This document shows, piece after piece, positions 41,987-49,599 of a stretch of DNA of 64,000 nt; position 1 is the stretch's first letter; every line of letters begins with the position of its first letter. The DNA lies in assembly GCF_020524485.1 (NCBI RefSeq), contig NZ_JAIVLF010000004.1:682001-746000 (forward strand). The letters run 5' to 3'. The notes under the pieces were generated by a model, which saw nothing but the letters and a program-made list of their open reading frames with translations, made no database searches and was not told the origin of the DNA. Source of the stretch: Novosphingobium profundi. Its GTDB lineage: Bacteria; Pseudomonadota; Alphaproteobacteria; Sphingomonadales; Sphingomonadaceae. Position numbers and translations under genes: made by a program.

Positions 41987-42577
41987 ATGAAGGCAAATCC
42001 GCGCGGTCGCGCTCTCCCCGTCCGTCTCGTTTCGGCACCGGCTCTCGCCCTGACCCTGTTTGCGGCTGGCTGCATCCCCGCACCGCCAGCCTCGACACCC
42101 ACGCCCAGCGCCACGCGTCCGGCACAGCGCCCCGCGCAGCCGCAGGTTCAACAGCTGGCGACACCCGCTCCGCCACCCTCGCCCCGTTCGCTGCCCGAGC
42201 CTGCAAACTGGCGCGACGCGCCCGTGACGCCGGGCACCTGGAGCTGGGCGCAGAGCGGCCCGCGCTCGGTCGCCGATTTCGGAGGCAGTCTGTTCACCAT
42301 GCGCTGTGACACGCGCAATGCCACGGTGACCCTTGAACGCCGCGCCCAGGGTGCGGCGGGCCGTGTTACCATGGGCATCACCACGATGCAGGAGACGCAC
42401 ACCGTCACAACCGAGGCCCGCCAGGGCTATTACGTCGCGACCCTGCCCGCGCGCAGCCCGATCCTCGACGACATGGCCTTCACCCGCGGCCGCTTTGCGC
42501 TTTCCACGCAGGGCCAGCCCACGCTCTACATTCCGAGCTGGACCGAGGTCTCGCGCGTGATCGAGGATTGCCGCTGA
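41987..42577 (+). CDS. Putative lipoprotein of unknown function
   Basis: A 196-residue protein with a lipoprotein signal peptide (VSAPALALTLFAAGC, lipobox at about residues 26-29). A Pro/Ala/Gln-rich linker runs to about 70, then a compact domain containing two further cysteines (TMRCDTRN and the C-terminal EDCR). It probably sits in the periplasm, anchored to a membrane. I cannot assign a family. ATG 41987 is divergent from tlyA. Confidence 0.65.
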   Translation: MKANPRGRALPVRLVSAPALALTLFAAGCIPAPPASTPTPSATRPAQRPAQPQVQQLATPAPPPSPRSLPEPANWRDAPVTPGTWSWAQSGPRSVADFGGSLFTMRCDTRNATVTLERRAQGAAGRVTMGITTMQETHTVTTEARQGYYVATLPARSPILDDMAFTRGRFALSTQGQPTLYIPSWTEVSRVIEDCR

Positions 42578-42773
42578 CAGCACCTGCCTGGCGAGGCTGG
42601 CCGCACGCGTGGCACGCCTCGCCGAAACGCCTGTGCGATATGGGCAACAAGAGCACCTTGCAGGAAGGATTCGCGAAGCCGGACACAGACCGGACCACTG
42701 CGAAAAACCGGCGGAAACGCGGGCCTTTCAGCTGGGGAAAACTTCAGCGAAGGCATGATAATGCCGCGAAAAA

Positions 42774-42787
42774 ACTTGAATTCAAGT
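42774..42787. promoter_or_regulatory. 14-bp palindrome upstream of a small transcript
   Basis: ACTTGAATTCAAGT is a perfect 14-bp palindrome, 152 nt upstream of the 18-codon ORF. A regulator site is plausible from symmetry and position. No convincing promoter spacing was found beside it. Confidence 0.3.
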
Positions 42788-42910
42788 CTTGTGGTGCGCT
42801 GCGGAATAAGACACATTTTCTCGCAGGACGACGGAACCCGAGGAAGCCCTCCTCGGAGCTACCGAAGTCCAGTCGCTCTCGGGCGGCGAACCCTATGGCT
42901 CAACAGCGCG

Positions 42911-42924
42911 AAAGGAGGTGATCC
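42911..42924 (+). promoter_or_regulatory. Full-length Shine-Dalgarno
   Basis: AAAGGAGGTGATCC is the exact 14-nt complement of the GGATCACCTCCTTT tail expected of alphaproteobacterial 16S rRNA. Its AGGAGG core is 7 nt from an ATG. Most genes in this window have 4-6 complementary bases here. Confidence 0.7.
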
Positions 42925-42925
42925 G

Positions 42926-42982
42926 ATGTCTCATGGTTCAGCATGGAGGTCGGCAATTTCCGTCGCGAGGCATTATCGCTGA
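42926..42982 (+). CDS. 18-residue small ORF with a fully complementary Shine-Dalgarno
   Basis: The ORF starts ATG TCT CAT and encodes MSHGSAWRSAISVARHYR, then stops. It is basic and contains no obvious membrane segment. Support comes from the exceptional Shine-Dalgarno, the isolated position in 758 nt without other genes, and an intrinsic terminator about 55 nt after the stop. It might be a true small protein, or a leader whose translation regulates something; no further gene lies before the terminator. I do not recognise the peptide. Real translation is not shown by the sequence alone. Confidence 0.55.
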   Translation: MSHGSAWRSAISVARHYR

Positions 42983-43037
42983 TTTCAGATACGCGATAAA
43001 GGTACTCGCTGGCGGCACTTCCGGCCGCTGACCATGT

Positions 43038-43074
43038 GAAAGGCCGTACCGGCGCTCCCGGTGCGGCCTTTCTC
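43038..43074 (+). terminator. Intrinsic terminator after the small ORF
   Basis: GAAAGGCCGTACCGG and CCGGTGCGGCCTTTC pair over about 14 nt with one mismatch around a 4-6-nt loop, followed by TCTCATTTT. It closes a transcript that would carry only the 18-codon ORF. Confidence 0.75.
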
Positions 43075-43335
43075 ATTTTCTGGCCGTCAGGGGCGCGAAA
43101 GCGACAAGCCCGCACTCTACACAATCGCGCAAAGCCGCATGCACGCCGCGCAAGAGCATCTCAGCGCCTATCGGCGCAACCTCCCGAATTTGCGCGCTTT
43201 CAGCAGGGCACTTGCCTCCATCGCACCGCGTGCTACACCTGAAACCATACGTATCAATATTACTTTACAGTTGCGCGCAGCGTAATTTTCATACACCTGC
43301 GCCCTCGCAACCCCAAGACAGAGGACTGAGTTTTC
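43075..43335 (+). promoter_or_regulatory. ilvE upstream region
   Basis: About 260 nt without a gene lead to ilvE. The proximal 90 nt are unusually AT-rich for this genome (ATACGTAT, CAATATTACTTTACAG), as is common for promoters and Lrp-type sites. No attenuator hairpin-plus-T-run and no leucine/valine-rich leader peptide was found. Confidence 0.35.
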
Positions 43336-44436
43336 ATGGCGAGTCCCGCCGAAGCCGCGCTGACGTTTTCCCTTGAGCCCAACCCCGCCCCTGCCAGCGA
43401 CGCGACGCGCGCGGCGGTATTGGCCAATCCGGGCTTCGGCACGCACTTCACCGACCACATGGTCACGATCGACTGGACCGAAGGCACTGGCTGGCACGAC
43501 GCCAAGGTTTCCGCCTACGCGCCGATCCCGCTCGATCCGGCCGCCGCGGTGCTGCACTACGCTCAGGAAATCTTCGAGGGGCTGAAGGCCTACAAGCAGG
43601 CCGACGGTGCGATTTCGCTGTTCCGTCCCGACGCCAACGCAGAGCGCTTCAACCAGTCCGCCACGCGCCTTGCCATGCCGACGCTGCCTGAGAACCTCTT
43701 CATCGAGGCGATCGAGAAGCTCGTCGAACTCGACAAGGCCTGGATCCCGGACGCCGAGGGCGCCTCGCTCTACCTGCGCCCCTTCATGATCGCGACCGAG
43801 GCCTTCCTGGGCGTGCGCCCGGCCAAGACCTACAAGTTCATCCTGATCGCCAGCCCGGCGGGCAACTACTTCAAATCGGGCGCCCCTGCGGTCTCGATCT
43901 GGGTCTCGGACTACACCCGCGCAGCGCCCGGCGGCACGGGTGCGGCCAAGTGCGGCGGCAACTACGCGGCCAGCCTTGTCCCCCAGGGCGAAGCCCTTGC
44001 ACGCGGCCACGACCAGGTCGTCTTCCTCGACGCTGCCGAGCACAAGTGGATCGAGGAACTGGGCGGCATGAACCTGTTCTACGTCTTCGATGACGGCACG
44101 ATCCTCACCCCCGCGCTGACCGGTACGATCCTGCCCGGCATCACCCGACGCAGCCTCATCGCGCTGCTGCGCGAAGAGGGCCTGACCGTGAACGAGGGCC
44201 GCTACAGCCTCGACCAGTGGCGCGCGGACGCGACCAGCGGCAAGCTCGTCGAAACCTTTGCCTGCGGCACGGCGGCTGTCGTTACTGCGGTCGGCAAGGT
44301 AGCGGGCAATGACGGCGAATTCACCATCGGTTCGGGCGGCCCCGGCCAGCTGACCGAGAAGGTCAAGGCCCGCCTCGTCGCAATCCAGCGCGGCCAGGCC
44401 GAGGACACCCACGGCTGGGTCCGCAAGATCGCCTGA
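43336..44436 (+). CDS. ilvE: Branched-chain amino acid aminotransferase
   Basis: This PLP fold-type IV transaminase makes or degrades valine, leucine and isoleucine. At 366 residues it is the longer eukaryote-like BCAT subgroup. PLP lysine K205 is in AAKCGGNYAASL, and other motifs are HYAQEIFEGLKAY, LYLRPFMIATEAFLGV and ACGTAAVVTAVGKV. It gives the 2-oxoacids whose breakdown would feed the valine cluster at 15-21 kb. ATG 43336 is well placed and the transcript ends in the hairpin after the stop. Confidence 0.95.
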   Translation: MASPAEAALTFSLEPNPAPASDATRAAVLANPGFGTHFTDHMVTIDWTEGTGWHDAKVSAYAPIPLDPAAAVLHYAQEIFEGLKAYKQADGAISLFRPDANAERFNQSATRLAMPTLPENLFIEAIEKLVELDKAWIPDAEGASLYLRPFMIATEAFLGVRPAKTYKFILIASPAGNYFKSGAPAVSIWVSDYTRAAPGGTGAAKCGGNYAASLVPQGEALARGHDQVVFLDAAEHKWIEELGGMNLFYVFDDGTILTPALTGTILPGITRRSLIALLREEGLTVNEGRYSLDQWRADATSGKLVETFACGTAAVVTAVGKVAGNDGEFTIGSGGPGQLTEKVKARLVAIQRGQAEDTHGWVRKIA

Positions 44437-44462
44437 TCGCGCCAGCTCCTGACCCAAACGAA

Positions 44463-44497
44463 GAACCCGGCCAGCCCTGCGCCCGCCGGGTTTTTTC
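44463..44497 (+). terminator. Intrinsic terminator after ilvE
   Basis: GAACCCGGC and GCCGGGTTTTTTC pair as an 8-bp stem followed by six T residues, 27 nt after the ilvE stop. Confidence 0.85.
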
Positions 44498-44581
44498 GTG
44501 CATAGCGTGCCAGGCCCTCTTGCCCCGCCGCACGCACATGCCATCTCGGGAACGAAAATTCCTCCTGAAGACGAGAGCGCC

Positions 44582-45499
44582 ATGACCGACACCGCCCCCT
44601 ACCCCATCGGCACCCCCGGCACGCCCTGGGGCGCGCGTGAGGTCGATGCCTGGCGGGCCACGCAGGCCGCCCAGCGCCGCTACGGACAAGACGTCGAGCC
44701 GCGCATCCTCGCGCTGGCCGACCGCTTCACGCTTCAGGAGTACGGCACGCTCGACTACGCGGGAGAGCGCTTCACGCTCTACGCGCTCTCGAATGGCCCG
44801 ATCGACGCGAGCTTGCCCACCGCGCTCGTGACCGGCGGCGTCCATGGCTACGAGACCAGCGGCGTCATGGGCGCGCTCGAGTTCCTCGAAACACGCGCAG
44901 CGGACTATGCGGGCCGGGTCAACCTGCTCGTCGCGCCTTGCGTCAGCCCCTGGGCCTATGAGCGAATCAACCGCTGGAATTACGACGCCATCGACCCCAA
45001 CCGCAATTTCACTGCCGACAGCCCGGCGGGCGAATGCCGTGCGCTTGTCGCCCTCGTCGCCGCGCAGGAGGTTCCCTTCCTGCTCCACATCGACCTCCAC
45101 GAGACCACCGACAGCGACGAGGAGGAGTTCCGCCCCGCGCTCGCCGCGCGTGATGGCAAGGACTACGATCCCGACACCATCCCCGATGGCTTCTACCTGG
45201 TCGACGATGCCGACAACCGCCAGCCCGCTTTCTGCGAAGCCATTATCGAGGCCGTTGAAAAGGTGACCCACATCGCGCCCGCCGACCCGCAGGGCAACAT
45301 CATCGGCTCACCCGTCGTGCAAAAGGGCGTGATCGAGTACCCGCAAGGCAAGTACGGCATGTGCGCGGCCATCACGGGCGCACGCTTCACGACCACCACC
45401 GAGGTCTATCCCGACAGCCCGAGTGCAACACCCGAAGAATGCAACGCCGCACAAGTCGCTGCCGTGTGCGCCGCGCTCGACTACGGGCTCGGCGCCTGA
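44582..45499 (+). CDS. M14 family zinc carboxypeptidase
   Basis: A 305-residue metallocarboxypeptidase-like protein without signal peptide. Zinc motif H88-x2-E91 is in GGVHGYETSG, and H173-E174 in HIDLHETTDSD follows a PNRNF turn (DPNRNFTADS). The C-terminal TTTTEVYPDSP offers the catalytic Glu. Length and motifs suit the succinylglutamate desuccinylase/M14-like subgroup that trims C-terminal residues or deacylates. Substrate is unknown. ATG 44582 was chosen over a frame running from 44498 inside the terminator. Confidence 0.85.
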   Translation: MTDTAPYPIGTPGTPWGAREVDAWRATQAAQRRYGQDVEPRILALADRFTLQEYGTLDYAGERFTLYALSNGPIDASLPTALVTGGVHGYETSGVMGALEFLETRAADYAGRVNLLVAPCVSPWAYERINRWNYDAIDPNRNFTADSPAGECRALVALVAAQEVPFLLHIDLHETTDSDEEEFRPALAARDGKDYDPDTIPDGFYLVDDADNRQPAFCEAIIEAVEKVTHIAPADPQGNIIGSPVVQKGVIEYPQGKYGMCAAITGARFTTTTEVYPDSPSATPEECNAAQVAAVCAALDYGLGA

Positions 45500-45509
45500 C
45501 AGGGCGTGC

Positions 45510-46307
45510 TCACAGGCCCGCCGCCGCCATTTCCCGGCGCGCGGCGGCGAGTTGCGCCTGAAAGACAGGATCGGACTGGACGCGGGCGAATGTCGCGGCT
45601 GCCACCACGCGCCCACCTACCGTGTCGCTCATCCAGTGGACGCGGCAGATCACGCGGCTGAAGCCGAAGTCGTACCCGCGCTGGAGCACCGCGTCGGCAC
45701 GGCTCGGCACCAGTTCGGCCAGCACCAGCGCCATCATCCAGCCCGCCGTGGTGTGGCCGGACGGATAGGACCCGTCGTGGCGCAGGGCCTCCTCCTCCTC
45801 GGGCGTACACGATCCGCCACCATTCTCGGCAAAGGGGCGCACGCGCTGGTAGTGGTTCTTCGCCTTGTAACTGGCGAGCCCCGCGTCGGCCATCGCCCGG
45901 CGCAGAAGCATCTCGGTATGGGGCTTGCTCCCGTCCGACAGCGAGGTGCCGACAAGCGGCTCGAAGGAACTGACGATGGCCGGCCAGTTGAGGTCGGCAT
46001 CGGAGGTCGCGAGCGCAAAGCGTTCGGAAGATGCCCCTTTGGCCGCTTCCCAGGCGGCTTCGTCGGCGGCCTTGGCGGCGCTCCCCTCCGCGGGCGGCGG
46101 AGGCAGGAGAGCCAGGCTGTCGGGCAGCTGTGACATCTCCAGATAGCCCTTGGGGAGCGGGATCTCGGGCGAGATCACACCGACCTCCGCCACCGTAACC
46201 GGGGGCAGCGCGGCGGAACGCGTGTCGCCTGTCGCCGTGGTCGTGCATCCCGCCAGCACAAGCAGGCATCCACCTGCGACAATTCCTAGAGTGCGCGTGC
46301 TCTGCAT
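45510..46307 (-). CDS. phoN: Class A non-specific acid phosphatase (PAP2 family lipoprotein)
   Basis: A 265-residue periplasmic phosphatase with a lipoprotein-like signal (LVLAGC at about 16-21). The three PAP2 motifs are intact: KNHYQRVRP (K-x6-RP), YPSGHT, and SRVICRVHWMSD (SR-x5-H-x3-D). KAKNHY with GSYPSGHTTAG is typical of class A enzymes that release phosphate from many organic phosphates. It is divergent from the YghU gene across 223 nt. That gap holds a GGGTTAACCC palindrome (46376-46385) but no clear promoter. Confidence 0.93.
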   Translation of the reverse strand: MQSTRTLGIVAGGCLLVLAGCTTTATGDTRSAALPPVTVAEVGVISPEIPLPKGYLEMSQLPDSLALLPPPPAEGSAAKAADEAAWEAAKGASSERFALATSDADLNWPAIVSSFEPLVGTSLSDGSKPHTEMLLRRAMADAGLASYKAKNHYQRVRPFAENGGGSCTPEEEEALRHDGSYPSGHTTAGWMMALVLAELVPSRADAVLQRGYDFGFSRVICRVHWMSDTVGGRVVAAATFARVQSDPVFQAQLAAARREMAAAGL

Positions 46308-46530
46308 GTGTCCTGTCCCTTCGCAGCATGGTGTTGAAGACGTAAACTAGCCTTGGCCAGGTTGCGTGGGCATCGGGGTTAACCCTCGGACGTTAAAGCA
46401 CGAAGACAACGCGCTCGGACACAAGTCGCTCCCCGAACATTGGCGGCCGCGCCTCTTGTTGCGCCCCTCGTCGGCACCTACCTAGCGCGTTCTTCTTCTC
46501 CCGGCGCCTGCAACAAGGAGCTCAGCGCAC

Positions 46531-47379
46531 ATGGCCGACACCACCTACACGCCCCCCAAGGTCTGGACCCACGACGCCGAGAACGGGGGCACCTGGGCCA
46601 GCATCAACCGCCCCACCGCCGGTGCGCGCGAACAGAAGGACCTGCCCCGCGGCGAGCATCCCTTCCAGCTCTATTCGCTGGGCACGCCCAACGGCCAGAA
46701 GGTCACCATCCTATTCGAGGAACTGCTGGCAGCCGGCGTCAGCGAGGCCGAGTACGACGCCTGGCTCGTCAATATCGGCGAAGGCACGCAGTTCACCTCT
46801 GGCTTTGTCGAGATCAACCCCAATTCCAAGATTCCCGCCCTCCTCGATTGCTCGGGCGAGACGCCGGTCCGCGTCTTCGAATCGGGTGCGATCCTGTTCC
46901 ACCTCGCCGAGAAGTTCGGCATGTTCCTGCCCAAGGACGGCGCGGCCAGGACTGAGTGCATGTCCTGGCTGATGTGGCAGATGTCGACGGCCCCCATCAT
47001 TGGTGGCGGCTTTGGCCACTTCTACGCCTACGCGCCTGAAAAGTTCGAGTACGCGATCAACCGCTTCGCGATGGAAACCAAGCGCATCATGGACGTCGCC
47101 GACAAGCGCCTCGCCGAGACGCGCTACCTGGCGGGCGATGACTACACCATCGCCGACATCGCGACTTACGGTTGGCTTGGCGGCTTCGTGCGCGGCGAAT
47201 CCTACACCGACGCCGCGACCTTCCTCAGCGTTCACGAATACACCAACCTCATGCGCTGGGGCGAGGAACTGGGCGAGCGCACCGGCGTGAAGCGTGGCCT
47301 CGTCGTCAACCGCGATGCGCCAGGCAAGATCAAGGAGCGCCACAGCGCGGCCGATATCGACGCGGTCCTCGGCGCCTGA
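46531..47379 (+). CDS. yghU: YghU-type glutathione S-transferase/disulfide-bond oxidoreductase
   Basis: A 282-residue GST-superfamily protein of the YghU/YfcG class, which binds glutathione and reduces disulfides. It shows an N-terminal extension (VWTHDAENGGTWASINRPTAGAR), a thioredoxin-like domain (QLYSLGTPNGQKVTILFEELLAAG, in parts, with the NSKIPAL and ESGAILFHLAE glutathione motifs) and an all-helical C-domain (YLAGDDYTIADIATYGWLGG). It lies 115 nt upstream of tRNA-Gln and is the last core gene before the element. Confidence 0.95.
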   Translation: MADTTYTPPKVWTHDAENGGTWASINRPTAGAREQKDLPRGEHPFQLYSLGTPNGQKVTILFEELLAAGVSEAEYDAWLVNIGEGTQFTSGFVEINPNSKIPALLDCSGETPVRVFESGAILFHLAEKFGMFLPKDGAARTECMSWLMWQMSTAPIIGGGFGHFYAYAPEKFEYAINRFAMETKRIMDVADKRLAETRYLAGDDYTIADIATYGWLGGFVRGESYTDAATFLSVHEYTNLMRWGEELGERTGVKRGLVVNRDAPGKIKERHSAADIDAVLGA

Positions 47380-47460
47380 CCGGTTTTCCCCGGCGCGGGG
47401 AAGGTCCGATGCGAAAAGGGCCTTTTCAGCGCCGGGATAAGCCGCTAAGCGCGCAGTCCC

Positions 47461-47489
47461 ATCGCGGTGCACGCAGCGTGCCACGCGAT
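47461..47489. repeat. Imperfect palindrome directly upstream of tRNA-Gln
   Basis: ATCGCGGTGCACGC and GCGTGCCACGCGAT are inverted with 12 of 14 matches around a 1-nt centre, ending 5 nt before the tRNA. A smaller odd-centred one, GAAAAGG-g-CCTTTTC, is at 47413-47427. They may be terminator-like or regulatory. Confidence 0.5.
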
Positions 47490-47494
47490 CCTGC

Positions 47495-47569
47495 TGGGGC
47501 GTAGCCAAGCGGTAAGGCAGCGGTTTTTGGTACCGCCATGCGCAGGTTCGAATCCTGCCGCCCCAGCCA
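47495..47569 (+). tRNA. tRNA-Gln (anticodon TTG)
   Basis: A full cloverleaf reads from TGGGGCG to CGCCCCA plus discriminator G and encoded CCA (47567-47569). The anticodon stem is GCGGT/ACCGC with loop TTTTGGT, giving anticodon TTG. The T-arm is CAGG-TTCGAAT-CCTG. The integrase gene follows in the same direction, making its 3' end the probable attachment site. Confidence 0.96.
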
Positions 47570-47599
47570 TTCTCGATTCTCACCACCTCTCAAGCCGTC

Positions 47600-47637
47600 C
47601 AAGAGCGGCTCTTGCAAATGGCGGAATTCCGCCATTT
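47600..47637. repeat. Two adjacent palindromes at the element edge
   Basis: CAAGAGC-g-GCTCTTG (47600-47614) is immediately followed, after one base, by the 22-bp perfect palindrome at 47616-47637 (arms AAATGGCGGAA and TTCCGCCATTT). The second can form a 9-bp stem with loop AATT. They lie 31-68 nt after tRNA-Gln, inside the likely left attachment region. A site for integrase or directionality factor binding, or a structured terminator for the tRNA, is possible. Confidence 0.7.
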
Positions 47638-47747
47638 ACCTAGGCCTTCGCGTCCCTCTACGTCCCGGGAGGGGGCCTTGCAGCTCGGCCCCTAGTTGGT
47701 CAATTTGTTGGTACGAAATCACCCATTTCCAACACCGGAACGCGTCT

Positions 47748-47762
47748 CAGGATTCGAACCTG
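47748..47762. repeat. Inverted copy of the tRNA T-arm
   Basis: CAGGATTCGAACCTG is the exact reverse complement of the tRNA-Gln T-arm core at 47543-47557, 190 nt away and just before the integrase start. The T-arm sequence is common to many tRNAs, so it may be either an integrase arm site or a remnant of another tRNA end. Confidence 0.5.
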
Positions 47763-47786
47763 TGACTTCGGGGGGAGTTGCCAACA

Positions 47787-49097
47787 ATGCTCACCAACAT
47801 TGCGATCAAGGCCTTCAAGCCAAAGGACAAGACCTACAAGCGCTCCGACGCGGCCGGGCTCTACATCGCGGTCAATCCCACCGGCTCGAAAATCTGGTAT
47901 CTGGCCTACCGTTTCGGCGACAAGCAGAAGACGATTTCGGCCGGTCCCTATCCGAAGGTTTCGCTTCTGGCCGCCCGTGCCTGGCGCGACGAGATGAAGA
48001 AACTGCTGGAGTTGGGCCTTGATCCATCGGAAGAGCGCCGCCACGAGCAGCGGGAAGCCAGGATCAAGGCCCGCGGCGACGTGACGAACACCTTCGAACA
48101 TGTCGCTCGCGAGTGGCTGGAGACACGCTCCCTCGCCTGGACGCCGCGTTATGCCGATCTCGTCACCGGACGGCTCGAAAGCGACATCTTCCCTGTCATC
48201 GGCAAATGCAACATCGCGCACATTCGTCCGCGTGAAATCCTCGAGGCGATCCGCAGGATCGAGGACCGGGGCGCTGTGGAAATGGCCCACAGGGTAAAGA
48301 ACCACTGCAGCGAAATCTTTCGCTACGCGATACCCGACGGACGCTGTGAAAGCGATCCATGCCGCGACATCGGACCCGCCTTGCGCAAGCCCCAGCCAAC
48401 ACGTCACCGCCCGAAAGTTTCGGCGCGCGACCTGCCTGCCTTCTATGCCCGGCTCAACGGTGATGATGGTGCCAGACTGAGCCACCTGGCCCTTCGCTGG
48501 ACGATTCTGACGATGGTGCGCACGCAAGAGACCCGATTCGCCCAATGGGCTGAGTTCGAGGATCTCGATGGTCCCGAGCCGCTATGGCGTATCGGTGCCG
48601 ATCGCATGAAAATGCGCAGCGAGCACCTCATCCCCCTGCCCCGGCAAGCTATTCCGCTCTTGGAAGAAATCCACGAGCTCAACATCTTTCGAAAGGCAGG
48701 AAATCCCCGGCACGGCCGCTTCCTGTTCCCGGTTGCAGGGACGCGCAGCATGGTGATCAGCGAGAACCGCATGCTCGACATCATGTACAGGATTGGCCTG
48801 CGCGGAAAGGCGACCGTCCACGGCTTTCGGGGCCTTGCCAGCACGGTGCTCAACGAGAGCGGCCGCTTTCAGCCCGACTGGATCGAAATGCAGCTCGCCC
48901 ATCAGCCGCGCGGGGTTCGCGCAGCCTACAACGCCGCGCAATATCTCACCCATCGCCGTCAGATGATGCAGTGGTGGGCCGACTATCTCGACAAGGCCGA
49001 AGCACGAGGAATGGCTGAACGCGAGCACGTATCCAGCCCCTTTGGCTCGACCGCGCTCGAGACATTCCCCCCGCTCAGGACGCGCAGGCGAGCCTGA
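47787..49097 (+). CDS. int: P4-type tyrosine integrase
   Basis: This site-specific recombinase drives insertion and excision of the element at tRNA-Gln. The 436-residue protein has an N-terminal DUF4102 arm-binding domain (LTNIAIKAFKPKDKTYKRSDAAGLYIAV, in parts), a core-binding domain (HVAREWLETRSLAWTPRY), and the catalytic domain. That domain holds Arg245 in TMVRTQETRF, His345 and Arg348 in HGFRG, and nucleophile Tyr381 in AAYNAAQYL, followed by QMMQWWADYLD. The Arg-His-Arg-Tyr set is complete, so it should be active. ATG 47787 has GGGGGAG upstream. Confidence 0.95.
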   Translation: MLTNIAIKAFKPKDKTYKRSDAAGLYIAVNPTGSKIWYLAYRFGDKQKTISAGPYPKVSLLAARAWRDEMKKLLELGLDPSEERRHEQREARIKARGDVTNTFEHVAREWLETRSLAWTPRYADLVTGRLESDIFPVIGKCNIAHIRPREILEAIRRIEDRGAVEMAHRVKNHCSEIFRYAIPDGRCESDPCRDIGPALRKPQPTRHRPKVSARDLPAFYARLNGDDGARLSHLALRWTILTMVRTQETRFAQWAEFEDLDGPEPLWRIGADRMKMRSEHLIPLPRQAIPLLEEIHELNIFRKAGNPRHGRFLFPVAGTRSMVISENRMLDIMYRIGLRGKATVHGFRGLASTVLNESGRFQPDWIEMQLAHQPRGVRAAYNAAQYLTHRRQMMQWWADYLDKAEARGMAEREHVSSPFGSTALETFPPLRTRRRA

Positions 49098-49111
49098 TCT
49101 CGCAGGCCGCC

Positions 49112-49387
49112 TCAAGCATCGTCGTTGGGAGAATTCGCAAAGCCGAAGGGGTCGCGCATCCAGGCCTCGATCTCGGATTCACGCCAGGCCGAGCAACGCG
49201 CAGAGATCTTGACCTGAGCCGGGAAGGCGCCGGCCTGGATCCTCCTGTAAAGCGTTGCTCGCGCAAGCCCGGTACGTTCCATGACCGCATCAAGACGCAG
49301 GAAACGTTCCGGCTTGGGCGCGGGCGCCGGGCAGAGCTCTTCTTCCTCGATCGGCTCTCGTTCGAATATGCGCCTCTTCGCGATCAT
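49112..49387 (-). CDS. AlpA-like excisionase/regulator
   Basis: A 91-residue DNA-binding protein with a MerR-like winged HTH in its second half: RFLRLDAVMERTGLARATLYRRIQAGAFPAQVKISARCSAW (read in parts), with WRESEIEAWM after it. This is the AlpA/DUF1233 type that sits next to P4-type integrases and serves as excisionase or regulator. It lies just after the integrase on the opposite strand and overlaps the DUF2274 stop by 4 nt, so it may be transcribed at the end of the trb operon. Confidence 0.85.
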   Translation of the reverse strand: MIAKRRIFEREPIEEEELCPAPAPKPERFLRLDAVMERTGLARATLYRRIQAGAFPAQVKISARCSAWRESEIEAWMRDPFGFANSPNDDA

Positions 49388-49599
49388 TTCGACTTCTGCC
49401 CTTGGCGAAAGGCGCGGTCGGCATCGAGATAGCCGGCAAGCATGGCGGGGATGAGTTCGGCAAGCTCGATCGGTTTGCCATAAGCCTGCGCATAGGCTTT
49501 CGCGTAGTCTTCCAGGTCGCGATGAAGATCGGGAAGAATGCGGATCACAATCTTGACTGGCGTCGTTTCGGGAAGCTTGGCGAGGCGTATGGCGCTCAT
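49384..49599 (-). CDS. DUF2274 family protein
   Basis: A 71-residue basic and helical protein (KLPETTPVKIVIRILPDLHRDLEDYAKAYAQAYGK, in parts). It is usually found at the end of trb operons of this kind of element and may be a small DNA-binding or ribbon-helix-helix-type factor. The function is unknown. It overlaps the trbI stop by 4 nt on one side and the AlpA gene on the other, showing it belongs to the conjugation operon. Confidence 0.8.
   Translation of the reverse strand: MSAIRLAKLPETTPVKIVIRILPDLHRDLEDYAKAYAQAYGKPIELAELIPAMLAGYLDADRAFRQGQKSK

Noticed and set aside
42568..42921. 117-codon frame before the small ORF
   Set aside because: Composition is erratic, no domain or Shine-Dalgarno is visible, and it ends at the strong Shine-Dalgarno of the 18-codon ORF.
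43168..43260. Short minus-strand frame starting MVSGVARGAMEASALL as an ilvE leader peptide
   Set aside because: It faces away from ilvE, so it cannot be its leader, and no branched-chain-residue run or attenuator is present.
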